A DNA stretch of 64,000 nucleotides from DASYTH01 sp036002505 (GTDB lineage Bacteria > Actinomycetota > Actinomycetes > Mycobacteriales > Pseudonocardiaceae): assembly GCF_036002505.1 (NCBI RefSeq), contig NZ_DASYTH010000230.1:17537-81536 (forward strand). Reading direction: 5' to 3'. The notes beneath the pieces are model-generated. The model saw only the letters and a program-made list of their open reading frames with translations, did not search any database and was not told the origin of the DNA. A program made the translations under genes and the position numbers. This document shows, piece after piece, positions 8,539-17,258 of this stretch. Positions within the stretch are counted from its first letter, which is position 1. Every line of letters begins with the position of its first letter.

Positions 8539-8804
8539 ACTTCTCGCCCGGTCAGGCCGTTCGGGCCCGGCTGCACGGGGCGCCGGGACACACCCGGTTG
8601 CCGGGTTATGTGCGCGGGCGGCCGGGCATCGTGCACGCGTTGCGCGGGGACTTTCCGTTTCCCGACGAGGGTGCCCGGTATGGGCGTGCGGAGCCGCAGG
8701 CGCTGTACAGCGTGCGGTTCGCCGCGCGGGATCTGTGGGGTTCCGGTGATCACGACGTCTACCTGGATCTGTTCGAGAGCTACCTGAACGAGGTGTCGGC
8801 GTGA
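8535..8804 (+). CDS. Nitrile hydratase beta chain, C-terminal SH3-like half / thiocyanate hydrolase alpha-like
   Basis: An 89-residue protein equal to the C-terminal barrel domain of nitrile hydratase beta: FSPGQAVRARLHGAPGHTRLPGYVRGRPG, then FPDEGARYGRAEPQALYSVRFAARDLWG. It overlaps the genes before and after by 4 bp (GTGA in each case), implying translational coupling and a fixed stoichiometry. The gene order beta-N, beta-C, alpha equals scnB-scnA-scnC of thiocyanate hydrolase. Confidence 0.85.
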   Translation: MNFSPGQAVRARLHGAPGHTRLPGYVRGRPGIVHALRGDFPFPDEGARYGRAEPQALYSVRFAARDLWGSGDHDVYLDLFESYLNEVSA

Positions 8805-9418
8805 CGCATGATCACCAGCCGACGGCGCCGATGGCGCGCCGGGTGGCGGCGTTCGAGCGGCTGCTGGAGGAGCGGGGTGCGCTGGAGCCGGGGCAGGTCG
8901 ACGACGTGGAGGACGTGTTCTGCCGGCGGATGGGCGCGCGGAACGGTGCCCGGTACGTGGCGCGGGCCTGGGTGGATGCGGACTTCCGGGCGCGGCTGCT
9001 GGACGACGCCACCGCGGTGGTCCGGGCCGAGGGCTACGACCTGCGCGGCTCGACCAACGCCGAGCTGCCGTTCCTCGAGCTCGTCGCCGTGGCGAACACC
9101 GAAGAGGTGCACAACCTGGTGGTGTGCACGCTCTGCTCGTGCTATCCGGTGCCGCTGCTCGGGCCGTCGCCGCGCTGGTACAAGTCGTTCGCCTACCGCT
9201 CCCGGGCGGTCCGCGAGCCGCGCGCGGTGCTGGCCGAGTTCGGCGTGGACCTCGGCCCGGACGTGCGGATCCGGGTCTGGGACTCCACCGCTGACTGCCG
9301 CTACCTGGTCGTCCCGCGCCGCCCGGCCGGCACCGGCGGGCTCGGTGAGGACGAGCTGGCCGCGCTGGTCGGCAGGGACGCGCTGATCGGCGCCGGGGTG
9401 GTGGCCGCGCCGCTATAG
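8801..9418 (+). CDS. Nitrile hydratase alpha / thiocyanate hydrolase gamma-like subunit
   Basis: The 205-residue metal-binding catalytic subunit. The claw motif CTLCSC is at residues 109-114. Cys112, Ser113 and Cys114 follow Cys109, and in this family the two later cysteines are oxidised; Thr after the first Cys is typical of cobalt forms. WYKSFAYRSRAVREPRAVL follows as in all family members. The enzyme would hydrate a nitrile to an amide, or hydrolyse thiocyanate to carbonyl sulfide and ammonia. No activator (P14K/P15K) gene of the usual type follows, so metal loading would rely on a distant factor. GTG start with 4-bp overlap. Confidence 0.88.
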   Translation: MTHDHQPTAPMARRVAAFERLLEERGALEPGQVDDVEDVFCRRMGARNGARYVARAWVDADFRARLLDDATAVVRAEGYDLRGSTNAELPFLELVAVANTEEVHNLVVCTLCSCYPVPLLGPSPRWYKSFAYRSRAVREPRAVLAEFGVDLGPDVRIRVWDSTADCRYLVVPRRPAGTGGLGEDELAALVGRDALIGAGVVAAPL

Positions 9419-9427
9419 TCGGCCGCT

Positions 9428-10624
9428 GTGGCCGGGGTGGTGCGGATCGGGGTGGCGGAGCGGCGGGCCCGGCTCGGTCGCCGGCACCGGCTCGCGGCCG
9501 GCGCGCAGGCGGTGGACCCGCTCGAGGTGGCGTCGAGCCTGGTCGCCCTGCACGGCAGCGATCCGTCGACGGTCTACCTGTCCAGCCTGGCCCGGATGGA
9601 CGGCAGCGACGTGGCGGCGGTGGAGCGCGCGCTCTACGAGGACCGGACGCTGCTGCGGCTGCTGTGCATGCGCCGCACCGTGTTCGTCATTCCGACCGAG
9701 CTTGCGCCGGCGGTGCTGGCGGCCAGCGCGCGGACGGTCGCGGCCCAGCAGCGGCGGTTGCTGCACGGCATGCTGGCCGAGAACGGCGTCACCGCGGATG
9801 TGGAGAGCTGGCTGGCCGAGGTCGAGCGGGTCGCCCTGGACGCGCTCGCCGAGTTGGGTGAGGCGACCGCGAACGAGATCGGCGCGGCCGACCCGCGGTT
9901 GCGGGCCGAGCTGGTGCTGGCCCGGGGAAAGAACTACGAGGGCCGGCAGCGGGTGGTCTCCCGGGTGCTGCTGGTGCTGGCGGCACAGGGGCTGATCGTC
10001 CGCGGCCGCCCGCTGGGTGGCTGGACCTCGACCCAGTTCCGCTGGTCGGTAACCGACCGCTGGCGGCCCGGCGGCATCCCGGAAATGTCCACAGTGGACG
10101 CCGAGGCCGAGCTGGCCCGGCACTGGCTCGGCGCCTTCGGACCGGCCACAGTGGACGATCTGCGGTGGTGGACCGGGTGGACCGCGACGCAGACCAAGCG
10201 TGCCCTCGGCCGGCTCGACCCGGTCGAGGTGGATCTCGACGGCGCCCCCGGCATCGTCCTGCCGGACGACCTCGAGCCGGTGTCGGGTCGGCCGGCCGAG
10301 CCCTGGGTGGCCCTGCTGCCCGCGCTGGACCCGACCCCGATGGGCTGGCAGCGCCGCGAGTTCTACCTCGGCGAGCACGCCGGCCGGTTGTTCGACACCA
10401 CCGGCAACGTCTCCCCCACCGTCTGGCTGGACGGCCGCGTCGTCGGTGGCTGGGCCCAGCGCAAGGACGGCGAGGTCGCGTTCCGCCTCCTCGAGGACGT
10501 CGGCTCGGACGCGGTCACCGCGATCAAACGGTCCGCCGCCGCCCTCGCCGAGCGGCTCGGCGACGTCCGGCTCACCGCCCGCGCCCGCCGGCCCTCGCCG
10601 GTGGAGCGCGAGCTCCTGGCCTGA
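9428..10624 (+). CDS. Winged-helix DNA-binding domain protein (HTH_42, AlkX/YcaQ-like)
   Basis: A 398-residue protein with the GTG at 9428, 10 bp after the hydratase alpha stop. Typical blocks are QAVDPLEVASSLVALHGSDPSTVYLSSLARM, LYEDRTLLRLLCMRRTVFV and WVALLPALDPTPMGWQRREFYLG. These define the winged-helix superfamily that includes AlkX/YcaQ DNA glycosylases acting on crosslinks or alkylated bases. The short spacing to the hydratase genes suggests co-transcription, but a functional link is not evident. Confidence 0.82.
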   Translation: MAGVVRIGVAERRARLGRRHRLAAGAQAVDPLEVASSLVALHGSDPSTVYLSSLARMDGSDVAAVERALYEDRTLLRLLCMRRTVFVIPTELAPAVLAASARTVAAQQRRLLHGMLAENGVTADVESWLAEVERVALDALAELGEATANEIGAADPRLRAELVLARGKNYEGRQRVVSRVLLVLAAQGLIVRGRPLGGWTSTQFRWSVTDRWRPGGIPEMSTVDAEAELARHWLGAFGPATVDDLRWWTGWTATQTKRALGRLDPVEVDLDGAPGIVLPDDLEPVSGRPAEPWVALLPALDPTPMGWQRREFYLGEHAGRLFDTTGNVSPTVWLDGRVVGGWAQRKDGEVAFRLLEDVGSDAVTAIKRSAAALAERLGDVRLTARARRPSPVERELLA

Positions 10625-10700
10625 GAGGGGGTAGCAGGCTGCCTGTGCCCGGGTGTGGTCGGTGGGCGGTGCAGGATTATTGTCGGTCCCTACGGTCAAT

Positions 10701-11273
10701 ATGTCGGGTATGGAACTGCTCGAGGCGCATGGTAGGGCGATGGCCGGCTTCGACCGGGTGGTCGGCAGGATCGCGGACACGGACTGGTCGGCGCCGACTC
10801 CGTGTTCCGAGTGGACCGTCCGTGACCTGCTCAATCACCTTGTGTACGAACAACTCTGGGTGCCGGAGCTGCTGGGCGGGGCCACCGTCGAGGAGGTCGG
10901 CGACCGGTTCGACGGCGATGTGCTGGACGGCGATCCGGTCGGCCGGTGGCGGGCGGCCTCGGCCGCGGCGCGTTCGGCGTGGCTGGCGCCGGGTGCGGTC
11001 GACCGCGAGGTCTCGCTCAGCTCGCGGCGCGCGCCGGCGGCCACGTACGGCTGGGAGATGACCCTCGATCTGGGCGTGCACGGCTGGGATCTGGCGGTCG
11101 GCGTCGGCGCCGAGTCCCCGCTGGACGCCGGGCTGGCGGACACGCTGCTGGACGTGTTCGAGGACATCGTCCCGACCTGGCAAGGGTTCGGCATCTTCGC
11201 TCCCCCGCTCCCGGTGTCCGCCGGCGCCGACTCCCCCACCCGCCTGCTCGCCCTCTGCGGCCGCACGCGCTAG
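10701..11273 (+). CDS. TIGR03086-type metal-binding protein (DinB/MDMPI fold)
   Basis: A 190-residue protein with the mycothiol-dependent maleylpyruvate isomerase N-terminal fold. It shows DWSAPTPCSEWTVRDLLNHLVYEQLW, with the first metal-ligand histidine in NHL, and LGVHGWDLAVGVG with the second histidine region. ATG 10701 is preferred to the upstream GTG at 10653, and ATG 10710 is also possible. Members may act in mycothiol-linked chemistry, but the reaction is unknown. It is a single gene with no obvious operon partner. Confidence 0.8.
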   Translation: MSGMELLEAHGRAMAGFDRVVGRIADTDWSAPTPCSEWTVRDLLNHLVYEQLWVPELLGGATVEEVGDRFDGDVLDGDPVGRWRAASAAARSAWLAPGAVDREVSLSSRRAPAATYGWEMTLDLGVHGWDLAVGVGAESPLDAGLADTLLDVFEDIVPTWQGFGIFAPPLPVSAGADSPTRLLALCGRTR

Positions 11274-11341
11274 CAGTGCGGAAGTGAGTGCCCCCAGACT
11301 CGCCGAGCGGATCGTCGAGCCGGGATGTGAGGATGGGGTGC

Positions 11342-12955
11342 GTGGCAAACGACTGGTGGCGGGACGCGGTCATCTACGAGATCTACATCCGCAGTTTCGC
11401 CGACGCGGATGGCGACGGAAATGGGGATGTGGAAGGGATCCGGTCCCGGCTGGGGTATCTGCGCGAGCTCGGGGTGGATGCTATCTGGATCACGCCGTGG
11501 TACCCGTCGCCGATGGCCGATGGCGGGTATGACGTGTCGGATTACCGGGCAATCCAGCCGATGTTCGGCACGCTGGGGCAGGCGAGCGGGCTGATCGGGG
11601 AGGCGCACGGGCACGGGCTGAAGGTGATCATCGACCTGGTGCCGAACCATACGTCGGACCAGCATCCGTGGTTTCGGGCGGCGCTGGCGGCGGGGCCGGG
11701 GTCGGCGGAGCGGGACCGGTACGTGTTCCGGGAGGGGCCGGAGCCGGGGGTGCCGCCGAACGACTGGCGGAGCGTGTTCGGCGGGACGGCGTGGACCCCG
11801 GCCGGGGACGGCTGGTGGTACCTGCACCTGTTCGCGCCCGAGCAGCCGGATCTGAACTGGGACAACGCGGCCGTGCAGGACGAGTTCCTGGACATCCTGC
11901 GGTTCTGGCTGGACCGCGGCGTCGACGGGTTCCGGATCGACGTGGCGCACGGGCTGGTCAAGCAGCCGGGGCTGCCGGATCTCGGCGACGACTACGAGGA
12001 CGTGCTGGCGCCGCCGGACCGGATCGATCATCCGCACTGGGACCGGGAGGAGGTGCATGACATCTACCGCTCGTGGCGGGAGGTCAGCGACACGTACCCG
12101 GGTGCGCAGATCTTCGTGGCCGAGGCGTGGGTGGCGAACTCGGAGCGGATGGCCCGCTACGTCCGGCCGGGTGAGCTGCACACGGCGTTCAACTTCGACT
12201 TCCTGCGCTGCGCCTGGGATGCCGCGCGGTTCCGGGAGGTCATCGACGACAGCCTGGCGGCGCTGGCCGCGGTGGGCGCGCCGGGCACCTGGGTGCTGTC
12301 CAACCACGACGTGACGCGGCACGTCACGCGGTACGGCCGGCCGCACACCGTCGGCCTCGAACCGCGGACGGAGCGGCTCGAGCCGGTCGATCTCGCGCTG
12401 GGCACCCGGCGGGCCCGGGCGGCCGCGTTGCTGATGCTGGCCCTGCCCGGCGGGGCGTACCTGTACCAGGGCGAGGAGCTCGGGCTCTGGGAGGTGGAGG
12501 ACCTCCCCGAGGCGGTGCTGCAGGACCCGACGTTCGAGCGGTCCGGGCGGGACGTGCGGGGGCGGGACGGGTGCCGGGTCCCGCTGCCCTGGTCCGGGGA
12601 CGTGCCGCCGTTCGGCTTCGGACCGGGCTACGGCCCGTCCTGGCTGCCGCAGCCGCCGGAGTGGAAGGCCGTCACCGTCGAGGTGCAGGCCGGCGACGAG
12701 CGCTCGATGCTCGAGCTCTACCGCGCGGCACTGCGGCTCCGCCGGTCGCACCCGGCGCTGGGCGACGGCGGGCTGCGCTGGCTGGAGTCGCCCGCGGACG
12801 TCCTGCTGTTCGAGCGTGATCCGGGGTTCCGTTGTGTGGTCAACGTTTCCGGTGCCGAGTTCGCCATCCCTCCGGGAGCCACGGTGTTGCTGGCCAGTGA
12901 ACCCGTGGCGGACGGGCGGGTTCCGCGGGACGTGGCGGTGTGGTTCGAGGTTTGA
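11342..12955 (+). CDS. GH13 alpha-glucosidase
   Basis: A glycoside hydrolase family 13 enzyme of about 537 residues. It opens DWWRDAVIYEIYIRSFADADGDGNGDVEGI, typical of alpha-glucosidase and oligo-1,6-glucosidase. The nucleophile aspartate lies in DGFRIDVAH (about residue 200), the acid/base glutamate in IFVAEAWV, and the third carboxylate in LSNHDVTRH. There is no signal peptide, so it works on imported maltose or isomaltose-type sugars. GTG 11342 fits the family N-terminus; ATG 11333 is an alternative. A second GH13 gene lies at 37202-38770. Confidence 0.88.
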   Translation: MANDWWRDAVIYEIYIRSFADADGDGNGDVEGIRSRLGYLRELGVDAIWITPWYPSPMADGGYDVSDYRAIQPMFGTLGQASGLIGEAHGHGLKVIIDLVPNHTSDQHPWFRAALAAGPGSAERDRYVFREGPEPGVPPNDWRSVFGGTAWTPAGDGWWYLHLFAPEQPDLNWDNAAVQDEFLDILRFWLDRGVDGFRIDVAHGLVKQPGLPDLGDDYEDVLAPPDRIDHPHWDREEVHDIYRSWREVSDTYPGAQIFVAEAWVANSERMARYVRPGELHTAFNFDFLRCAWDAARFREVIDDSLAALAAVGAPGTWVLSNHDVTRHVTRYGRPHTVGLEPRTERLEPVDLALGTRRARAAALLMLALPGGAYLYQGEELGLWEVEDLPEAVLQDPTFERSGRDVRGRDGCRVPLPWSGDVPPFGFGPGYGPSWLPQPPEWKAVTVEVQAGDERSMLELYRAALRLRRSHPALGDGGLRWLESPADVLLFERDPGFRCVVNVSGAEFAIPPGATVLLASEPVADGRVPRDVAVWFEV

Positions 12956-12991
12956 CAGTCGCCGGAACGGTGTGTGAGGGTCGAGGCGCTG

Positions 12992-13003
12992 TGGTTTAGA
13001 CCA
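12992..13003. promoter_or_regulatory. DasR-like operator (dre) before the NagZ-like gene
   Basis: TGGTTTAGACCA differs at one position from TGGTCTAGACCA, the core of the dre box bound by the GntR regulator DasR of streptomycetes. It lies 10 bp before the GTG of a beta-N-acetylhexosaminidase, exactly the kind of gene DasR controls in response to glucosamine phosphate. The palindrome is read directly; the regulator is not in this window. Confidence 0.7.
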
Positions 13004-13013
13004 ATGGAGGTGC

Positions 13014-14483
13014 GTGCTGTTCGGGTGGGCGGATGCGGTGCTGCAGCCGGGTTTTGCCGGAACGGCGGCGCCGGAGTGGGTGCGCCGGCGGCTGGCGAAC
13101 GGGCTGGGCGGGGTCGCGTTGTTCTCGCGGAACATCGAGAGCGCCGGCCAGGTCCAGGCCCTGGTCGGCGAGCTGCGGGCGGAGAACCCGGACGTGGTCG
13201 TGGCGATCGACGAGGAGGGCGGCGACGTCACCCGGATGGAGGCGACGCGGGGCAGCTCGCGGCCGGGCAACCTGGCGCTGGGGGCGGTCGACGACCTGGC
13301 GCTGACCGAGGCGGTGGCCGCCGAGATCGGGTGGGACCTCGCCGGAGTCGGGGTGACGCTGGACTACGCGCCGGACGCGGACGTCAACTCCAACCCGGAC
13401 AACCCGGTGATCGGGGTGCGCTCGTTCGGCGCCGACCCGGCCCTGGTGGCCCGGCACACCGCGGCCTGGGTGCGCGGCCTGCAGTCGACCGGGGTCGCCG
13501 CGTGCGCCAAGCACTTTCCCGGGCACGGGGACACCACCGTGGATTCGCACCTGGCCCTGCCGACGCTGGACGGGCCGGTGGAGCACATCGTGGCGGCGGC
13601 GCTGCCCCCGTTCCGGGCGGCGATCGAGGCCGGCGTGCGGACGATCATGACCGGGCATCTGCTGGTGGGTTCGCTGGATCCGGACGCGCCGGCGACGATG
13701 AGCCGGCGGATCCTCGTCGATCTCCTGCGCGGTGAGCTGGGGTTCGACGGGTTGATCATCACCGACGGGCTGGAGATGCGGGCGGTGGCCGACCGGTACG
13801 GGTTGGCGGGCGCGGCGGTGCGGGCGATCGCGGCCGGGGCGGACGCTCTCTGTGTCGGCGGCGGGCCGACCGGCGAGGACACCGTGGAGCTGCTGCGGAA
13901 CGCGCTGGTCGAGGCCGTGCGGAGCGGGGAGCTGGCCGAGGAGCGGCTGGCCGACGCGGCGCGGCGGGTGGGCGAGCTGGCCGCGTGGTCGGCCGGCGAT
14001 CACCAGCGGGAACGGCGCGCGGGCGGGCCGGTCGGGATGATCGCGGCGCGGCGGGCGGTGCGAATCGTCGATCCGGACGGGGTGTTGCCGTTGCCGCGGG
14101 CGCCGCACGTCGTGGAGCTGGCACCGTACCTGCACGAGGCCATCGACGAGGGGACGCCGTGGGGGGTGGCCGAACCGCTGGCCCGGCTGCGGCCGGACGT
14201 CACGTCGGTGCGGCTCCATCCCGGGGACGCGGACCGGCTGGCCGGCACCGCACTGGCCGCGGCGAACGGCCGGCCACTGGTCGTCGTGGTGCGGGACGCG
14301 CACCGGCACGCGTGGATGTCCGGCGCGGTCAAGGAGTTGATCGGCGCGCGGCCCGACGCCGTGGTGGTCGAGCTCGGGCTGCCGGGGCCGGAGCCGCTCG
14401 GGGCCGCGTACCTGGCCACCCACGGCGCCGCCCGGGTGTGCGGGGAGGCGGCCGCCGAGGTACTGCTCGGTGGCGCGGAATAG
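13014..14483 (+). CDS. GH3 beta-N-acetylhexosaminidase (NagZ-like)
   Basis: A 489-residue GH3 enzyme without signal peptide. VAIDEEGGDVTRM, CAKHFPGHGDTTVDSH (about residues 163-178, with the His-Asp pair that acts as acid/base in NagZ enzymes) and IITDGLEM (nucleophile Asp near 250) are all present. It should release N-acetylglucosamine from chitin-derived or muropeptide sugars in the cytoplasm. The C-terminal 150 residues are an additional domain seen in actinobacterial NagZ. The GTG start follows GGAGG closely. The dre-like box fits glucosamine-responsive control. Confidence 0.9.
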   Translation: MLFGWADAVLQPGFAGTAAPEWVRRRLANGLGGVALFSRNIESAGQVQALVGELRAENPDVVVAIDEEGGDVTRMEATRGSSRPGNLALGAVDDLALTEAVAAEIGWDLAGVGVTLDYAPDADVNSNPDNPVIGVRSFGADPALVARHTAAWVRGLQSTGVAACAKHFPGHGDTTVDSHLALPTLDGPVEHIVAAALPPFRAAIEAGVRTIMTGHLLVGSLDPDAPATMSRRILVDLLRGELGFDGLIITDGLEMRAVADRYGLAGAAVRAIAAGADALCVGGGPTGEDTVELLRNALVEAVRSGELAEERLADAARRVGELAAWSAGDHQRERRAGGPVGMIAARRAVRIVDPDGVLPLPRAPHVVELAPYLHEAIDEGTPWGVAEPLARLRPDVTSVRLHPGDADRLAGTALAAANGRPLVVVVRDAHRHAWMSGAVKELIGARPDAVVVELGLPGPEPLGAAYLATHGAARVCGEAAAEVLLGGAE

Positions 14484-14512
14484 TTGATTGTTCGCGCAGC
14501 GTTGCCAACGGC

Positions 14513-14947
14513 ATGGCGTTCACTGGTGAGTACGCGCCCAGCCCGACGGACTGGGTGCGGGAGATGGTGGAGAAGTACGAGAGCTCGGGCGGGACCGAGA
14601 GGATGTCGTGGGGTAAGCCCGTGATCATCCTGACCTCGGTCGGCGCGAGGACCGGGAAGATCCGGAAGACGCCGCTGATGCGGGTTGAGCACGACGGGCA
14701 CTATGCCGTGGTCGCCTCGCTGGGTGGGGCACCGAAGCACCCGGTCTGGTACTTCAACCTGAAGGCGAACCCTCGGGCGGAACTGCAGGACGGGCCGGTC
14801 AAGAAGGAGTACGTCGCCCGTGAGGTGACCGGCGAGGAGAAGTCTCTCTGGTGGAAGCGCTCGGTCGATGCCTGGCCGGACTACGCCAACTACCAGACGA
14901 AGACCGACCGGCAGATCCCGGTGTTCGTACTGGAACCCGTCGACTAG
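14513..14947 (+). CDS. F420-dependent nitroreductase family protein (Ddn-like)
   Basis: A 144-residue protein with the split-barrel fold of deazaflavin (F420)-dependent nitroreductases. The landmarks are VIILTSVGARTGKIRKTPLMRVEHDGHYAVVASLGGAPKHPVWYFNLKANP and the ending DRQIPVFVLEP. Start at ATG 14513. Such enzymes reduce quinones or nitro compounds with F420H2. The stop overlaps the end of the degraded methyltransferase on the other strand. Confidence 0.88.
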   Translation: MAFTGEYAPSPTDWVREMVEKYESSGGTERMSWGKPVIILTSVGARTGKIRKTPLMRVEHDGHYAVVASLGGAPKHPVWYFNLKANPRAELQDGPVKKEYVAREVTGEEKSLWWKRSVDAWPDYANYQTKTDRQIPVFVLEPVD

Positions 14948-15481
14948 TCCGCCTCTCCGGAATTTTTATGGTCGTTGCGTTCCAGCAAACGGTGCGATTG
15001 TCGGGTGGACCGTGGCTGGGTACCGTCACGGTCCCCTGAGGTCACGTTGGCCGGGACGAGACTAGTGCGATCCATCCGGGCGACCGCGCGGAAAAGGGCG
15101 CTGGCGGCGATCAGCAGGCGGGAGCGCTCGACCCAGGGGCCGGTGAGCTTGCCCCAGGCGGCGAACTGGAGCGGGCCGGCGAAGCGGGAGATCGCGGCGG
15201 CGAGCACGAGCCCACCGGGGCGGATGACCCGGGCCGCCTCGGACAGCGCCCGGACCCGGTCGTCCCGGTCGAGCAGGTGGTACAGCGGGCCGAGCAGCAG
15301 CGTCGCGTCGTAGGTTCCATCCGGTTCGGGCAGCGCGCGGGCTCGCGGCGGCAGCAGCTCGGCGAGCAACTCGTTGGTGTGCAACCACTCCAAACCGGTT
15401 GTTGGCCTGCGTGGTGAACCGCAGGTCCTCGCGGTACTGGTTGGGGTAGTGGTCGACGATCTCGTCCGGTCCCCCGCCCAT
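14944..15481 (-). pseudogene. Degraded SAM-dependent methyltransferase
   Basis: The remains of a class I methyltransferase. One frame from ATG 15481 reads DEIVDHYPNQYREDLRFTTQANNRF. The match then continues in another frame as LEWLHTNELLAELLPP. The switch comes from an extra A in the CAAACC run at 15391-15396 (plus strand), where one base fewer restores NNRLEWLHT. The SAM-binding motif I region expected after ELLPP is missing: the text jumps directly to RALPEPDGTYDATLLLGPLYHLLDRDDRVRALSEAARVIRPGG. With both a frameshift and an internal deletion it cannot make a normal enzyme. Confidence 0.82.
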
Positions 15482-15566
15482 GCCTCCATGGTCCCCACGG
15501 TCACAAGCGAAAAGAGATCGCGGGCCCGCACGTGGGCGCGGGCCCGCGACCTACCCCCGGTTCTTC

Positions 15567-17018
15567 TCAGGCAGCCGCCGCCAGGTCGGGTTCCTCGTCG
15601 GCTGCCTCCTCCGCGGTGCCGGGCTTGCGCAGGACCGCGAACGTGATCGCGATGGCCACCGCCACCAGGGCGGCGCCGATCAGGTAAGCGACGTGGTAAC
15701 CGGCGTTCAGCGCGGCGGGAGCGGACTCGCCGGCGGACAGCCGGCCCTGGGTGTGCGCGGCGGCGACGGTGGCCAGGGCGGCCAGCCCGATGGCGCCGCC
15801 GACCTGGGCGCTGGTGTTGACCAGGCCGGAGGCCAGGCCCGCGTCGCTGGGGGTCGCGCCGGACATGGCCAGCGTCATCAGTGCGGGGAAGCCCAGCCCG
15901 GTGCCCAGGCCGACGAGGATCGTCGGCGGCAGGACGTCGAGCAGGAAGCCGCCCTGGACCGGGGTGCGGGCGAACAGCAGCATGCCGAGGCCGATCAGCG
16001 CCAGGCTGGTCACCAGCGTGTTCCGCAGGCCGAAGCGCAGCGCGATCGGGCCGGAGAACTTCAGCGACATGGCGCCCATGACGATCGTCGTCGGCAGGAA
16101 CGCCACGCCCACCTCGAGCGCGTCGTAGCCGAGGATCTGCTGCAGGTACAGCGCGCCGAGGAAGAACATGCCGAACATGCCGGCCACCAGCAGCGCCTGG
16201 ATCACGTTGGCGCCGCTGACCTGGCCGGAGCGGAACAGCCGCAGCGGCATCAGCGGGTTGGCGATCCGGGTCTGGCGCACCAGGAACGCCACGATCAGCG
16301 CCACGGACACCGCGCCCGTGGTGACCACGACGGCCGTGCTCCACTGCTCGATCTGCAGAATGGTGGCCACACCGAGCATCAGGCCCGCGGTGAGCATCGC
16401 CGCGCCGGGCGTGTCCGCGCCGCCACGTACCCCGATCCCGCGCACGTCCTCGATCAGCCGCACGGCGAACACCGCGGTCAGCACGCCCACCGGCAGGTTG
16501 ATCAGGAAGATCCAGTGCCAGTTGATCGCCGCGGTCAGCGCGCCGCCGGTGAGCAGGCCGATCGAGCCGCCCGCGGAGGCCACGAAGCCGTACACGCCAA
16601 TGGCTTTCGCCTGCTCACGGGGCTCCGGGAACATCGTCACGATCATGCCGAGGATCACCGCGGAGGTCAGCGCGCCGCCGACGCCCTGCACGAACCGCGC
16701 GGCGATCAGCATGAACTGGCTGACCGACACCGCGCACAACAGTGATGCCACGGTGAAGATGGCCAGCCCGCCCAGGAACACCCGGCGTTGGCCGATGAGG
16801 TCGCCGAGCCGGCCGGCGAGCAGCAGCAGACCGCCGAACGCGATCAGGTACGCGTTCACCACCCAGGCCAGCCCGCTCGGCGAGAAGCCGAGATCCCCCT
16901 GGATCGAGGGCAGCGCGACGTTCACGATCGTCACGTCAAGAACGATCATCAGCATGCCCACGCAGAGCACGTACAGCGCGAGCCAGCGTGACCGGTCGGT
17001 CCTTGCCATGGCGGTCAT
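15567..17018 (-). CDS. DHA2 family MFS drug exporter (EmrB/QacA type, 14 TM)
   Basis: A 483-residue exporter. ATG 17018 is used, because the frame upstream runs into repeat P2. WLALYVLCVGMLMIVLDVTIVNVALPSIQGDL is the DHA2 motif D1 in helix 1. GRLGDLIGQRRVFLGG is motif A, and FVQGVGGALTSAVILGMI follows. Motif C is seen in SAGGSIGLLTGGALT. It should expel hydrophobic or cationic drugs using the proton gradient. No TetR or MarR regulator is adjacent; the gene before it on this strand is a response regulator separated by P2. Confidence 0.9.
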   Translation of the reverse strand: MTAMARTDRSRWLALYVLCVGMLMIVLDVTIVNVALPSIQGDLGFSPSGLAWVVNAYLIAFGGLLLLAGRLGDLIGQRRVFLGGLAIFTVASLLCAVSVSQFMLIAARFVQGVGGALTSAVILGMIVTMFPEPREQAKAIGVYGFVASAGGSIGLLTGGALTAAINWHWIFLINLPVGVLTAVFAVRLIEDVRGIGVRGGADTPGAAMLTAGLMLGVATILQIEQWSTAVVVTTGAVSVALIVAFLVRQTRIANPLMPLRLFRSGQVSGANVIQALLVAGMFGMFFLGALYLQQILGYDALEVGVAFLPTTIVMGAMSLKFSGPIALRFGLRNTLVTSLALIGLGMLLFARTPVQGGFLLDVLPPTILVGLGTGLGFPALMTLAMSGATPSDAGLASGLVNTSAQVGGAIGLAALATVAAAHTQGRLSAGESAPAALNAGYHVAYLIGAALVAVAIAITFAVLRKPGTAEEAADEEPDLAAAA

Positions 17019-17195
17019 CTCGGGTTGTCCTCTCCCTCGTGTCTCGTCTCTTTGACATGGAGACGACCCCCGGGGCGGAAACTCATCGGTGGCCGACGCA
17101 GAAACCGTCGCACCGGTGCCGGGGTGAAGGGAAAGGCCGAGTGGGCATGGCGGTGATGTCCGTCCGGTATGACGCGAAGCGGTGATCACGGGGGT

Positions 17196-17256
17196 CAGTG
17201 CCCTGAAGGTGACCTTCAGGACGCTCAATGCCCTGAAGGCCGCCTTCAGGGCATTC
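17196..17256. repeat. Palindromic repeat P2 (double CCTGAAGG/CCTTCAGG hairpin)
   Basis: Two tandem hairpins, CCCTGAAGG-TGA-CCTTCAGG and CCCTGAAGG-CCG-CCTTCAGGG, separated by ACGCTCAATG. The element starts 3 bp past the stop of the response regulator gene and so is placed as its terminator. It belongs to the same class as P1 and P3. Confidence 0.85.
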
Positions 17257-17258
17257 AC

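Noticed and set aside
10085..10160. TCCACAGTGGA-like palindromes as operators
   Set aside because: They lie inside the winged-helix gene and the CCACAGTGG string recurs in coding DNA here, so it is more likely a favoured codon context or a genome-wide oligomer bias than a local operator.
11270..13270. A 666-codon minus-strand open frame opposite the GH13 gene
   Set aside because: Antisense shadow; the plus strand holds a full GH13 catalytic set.
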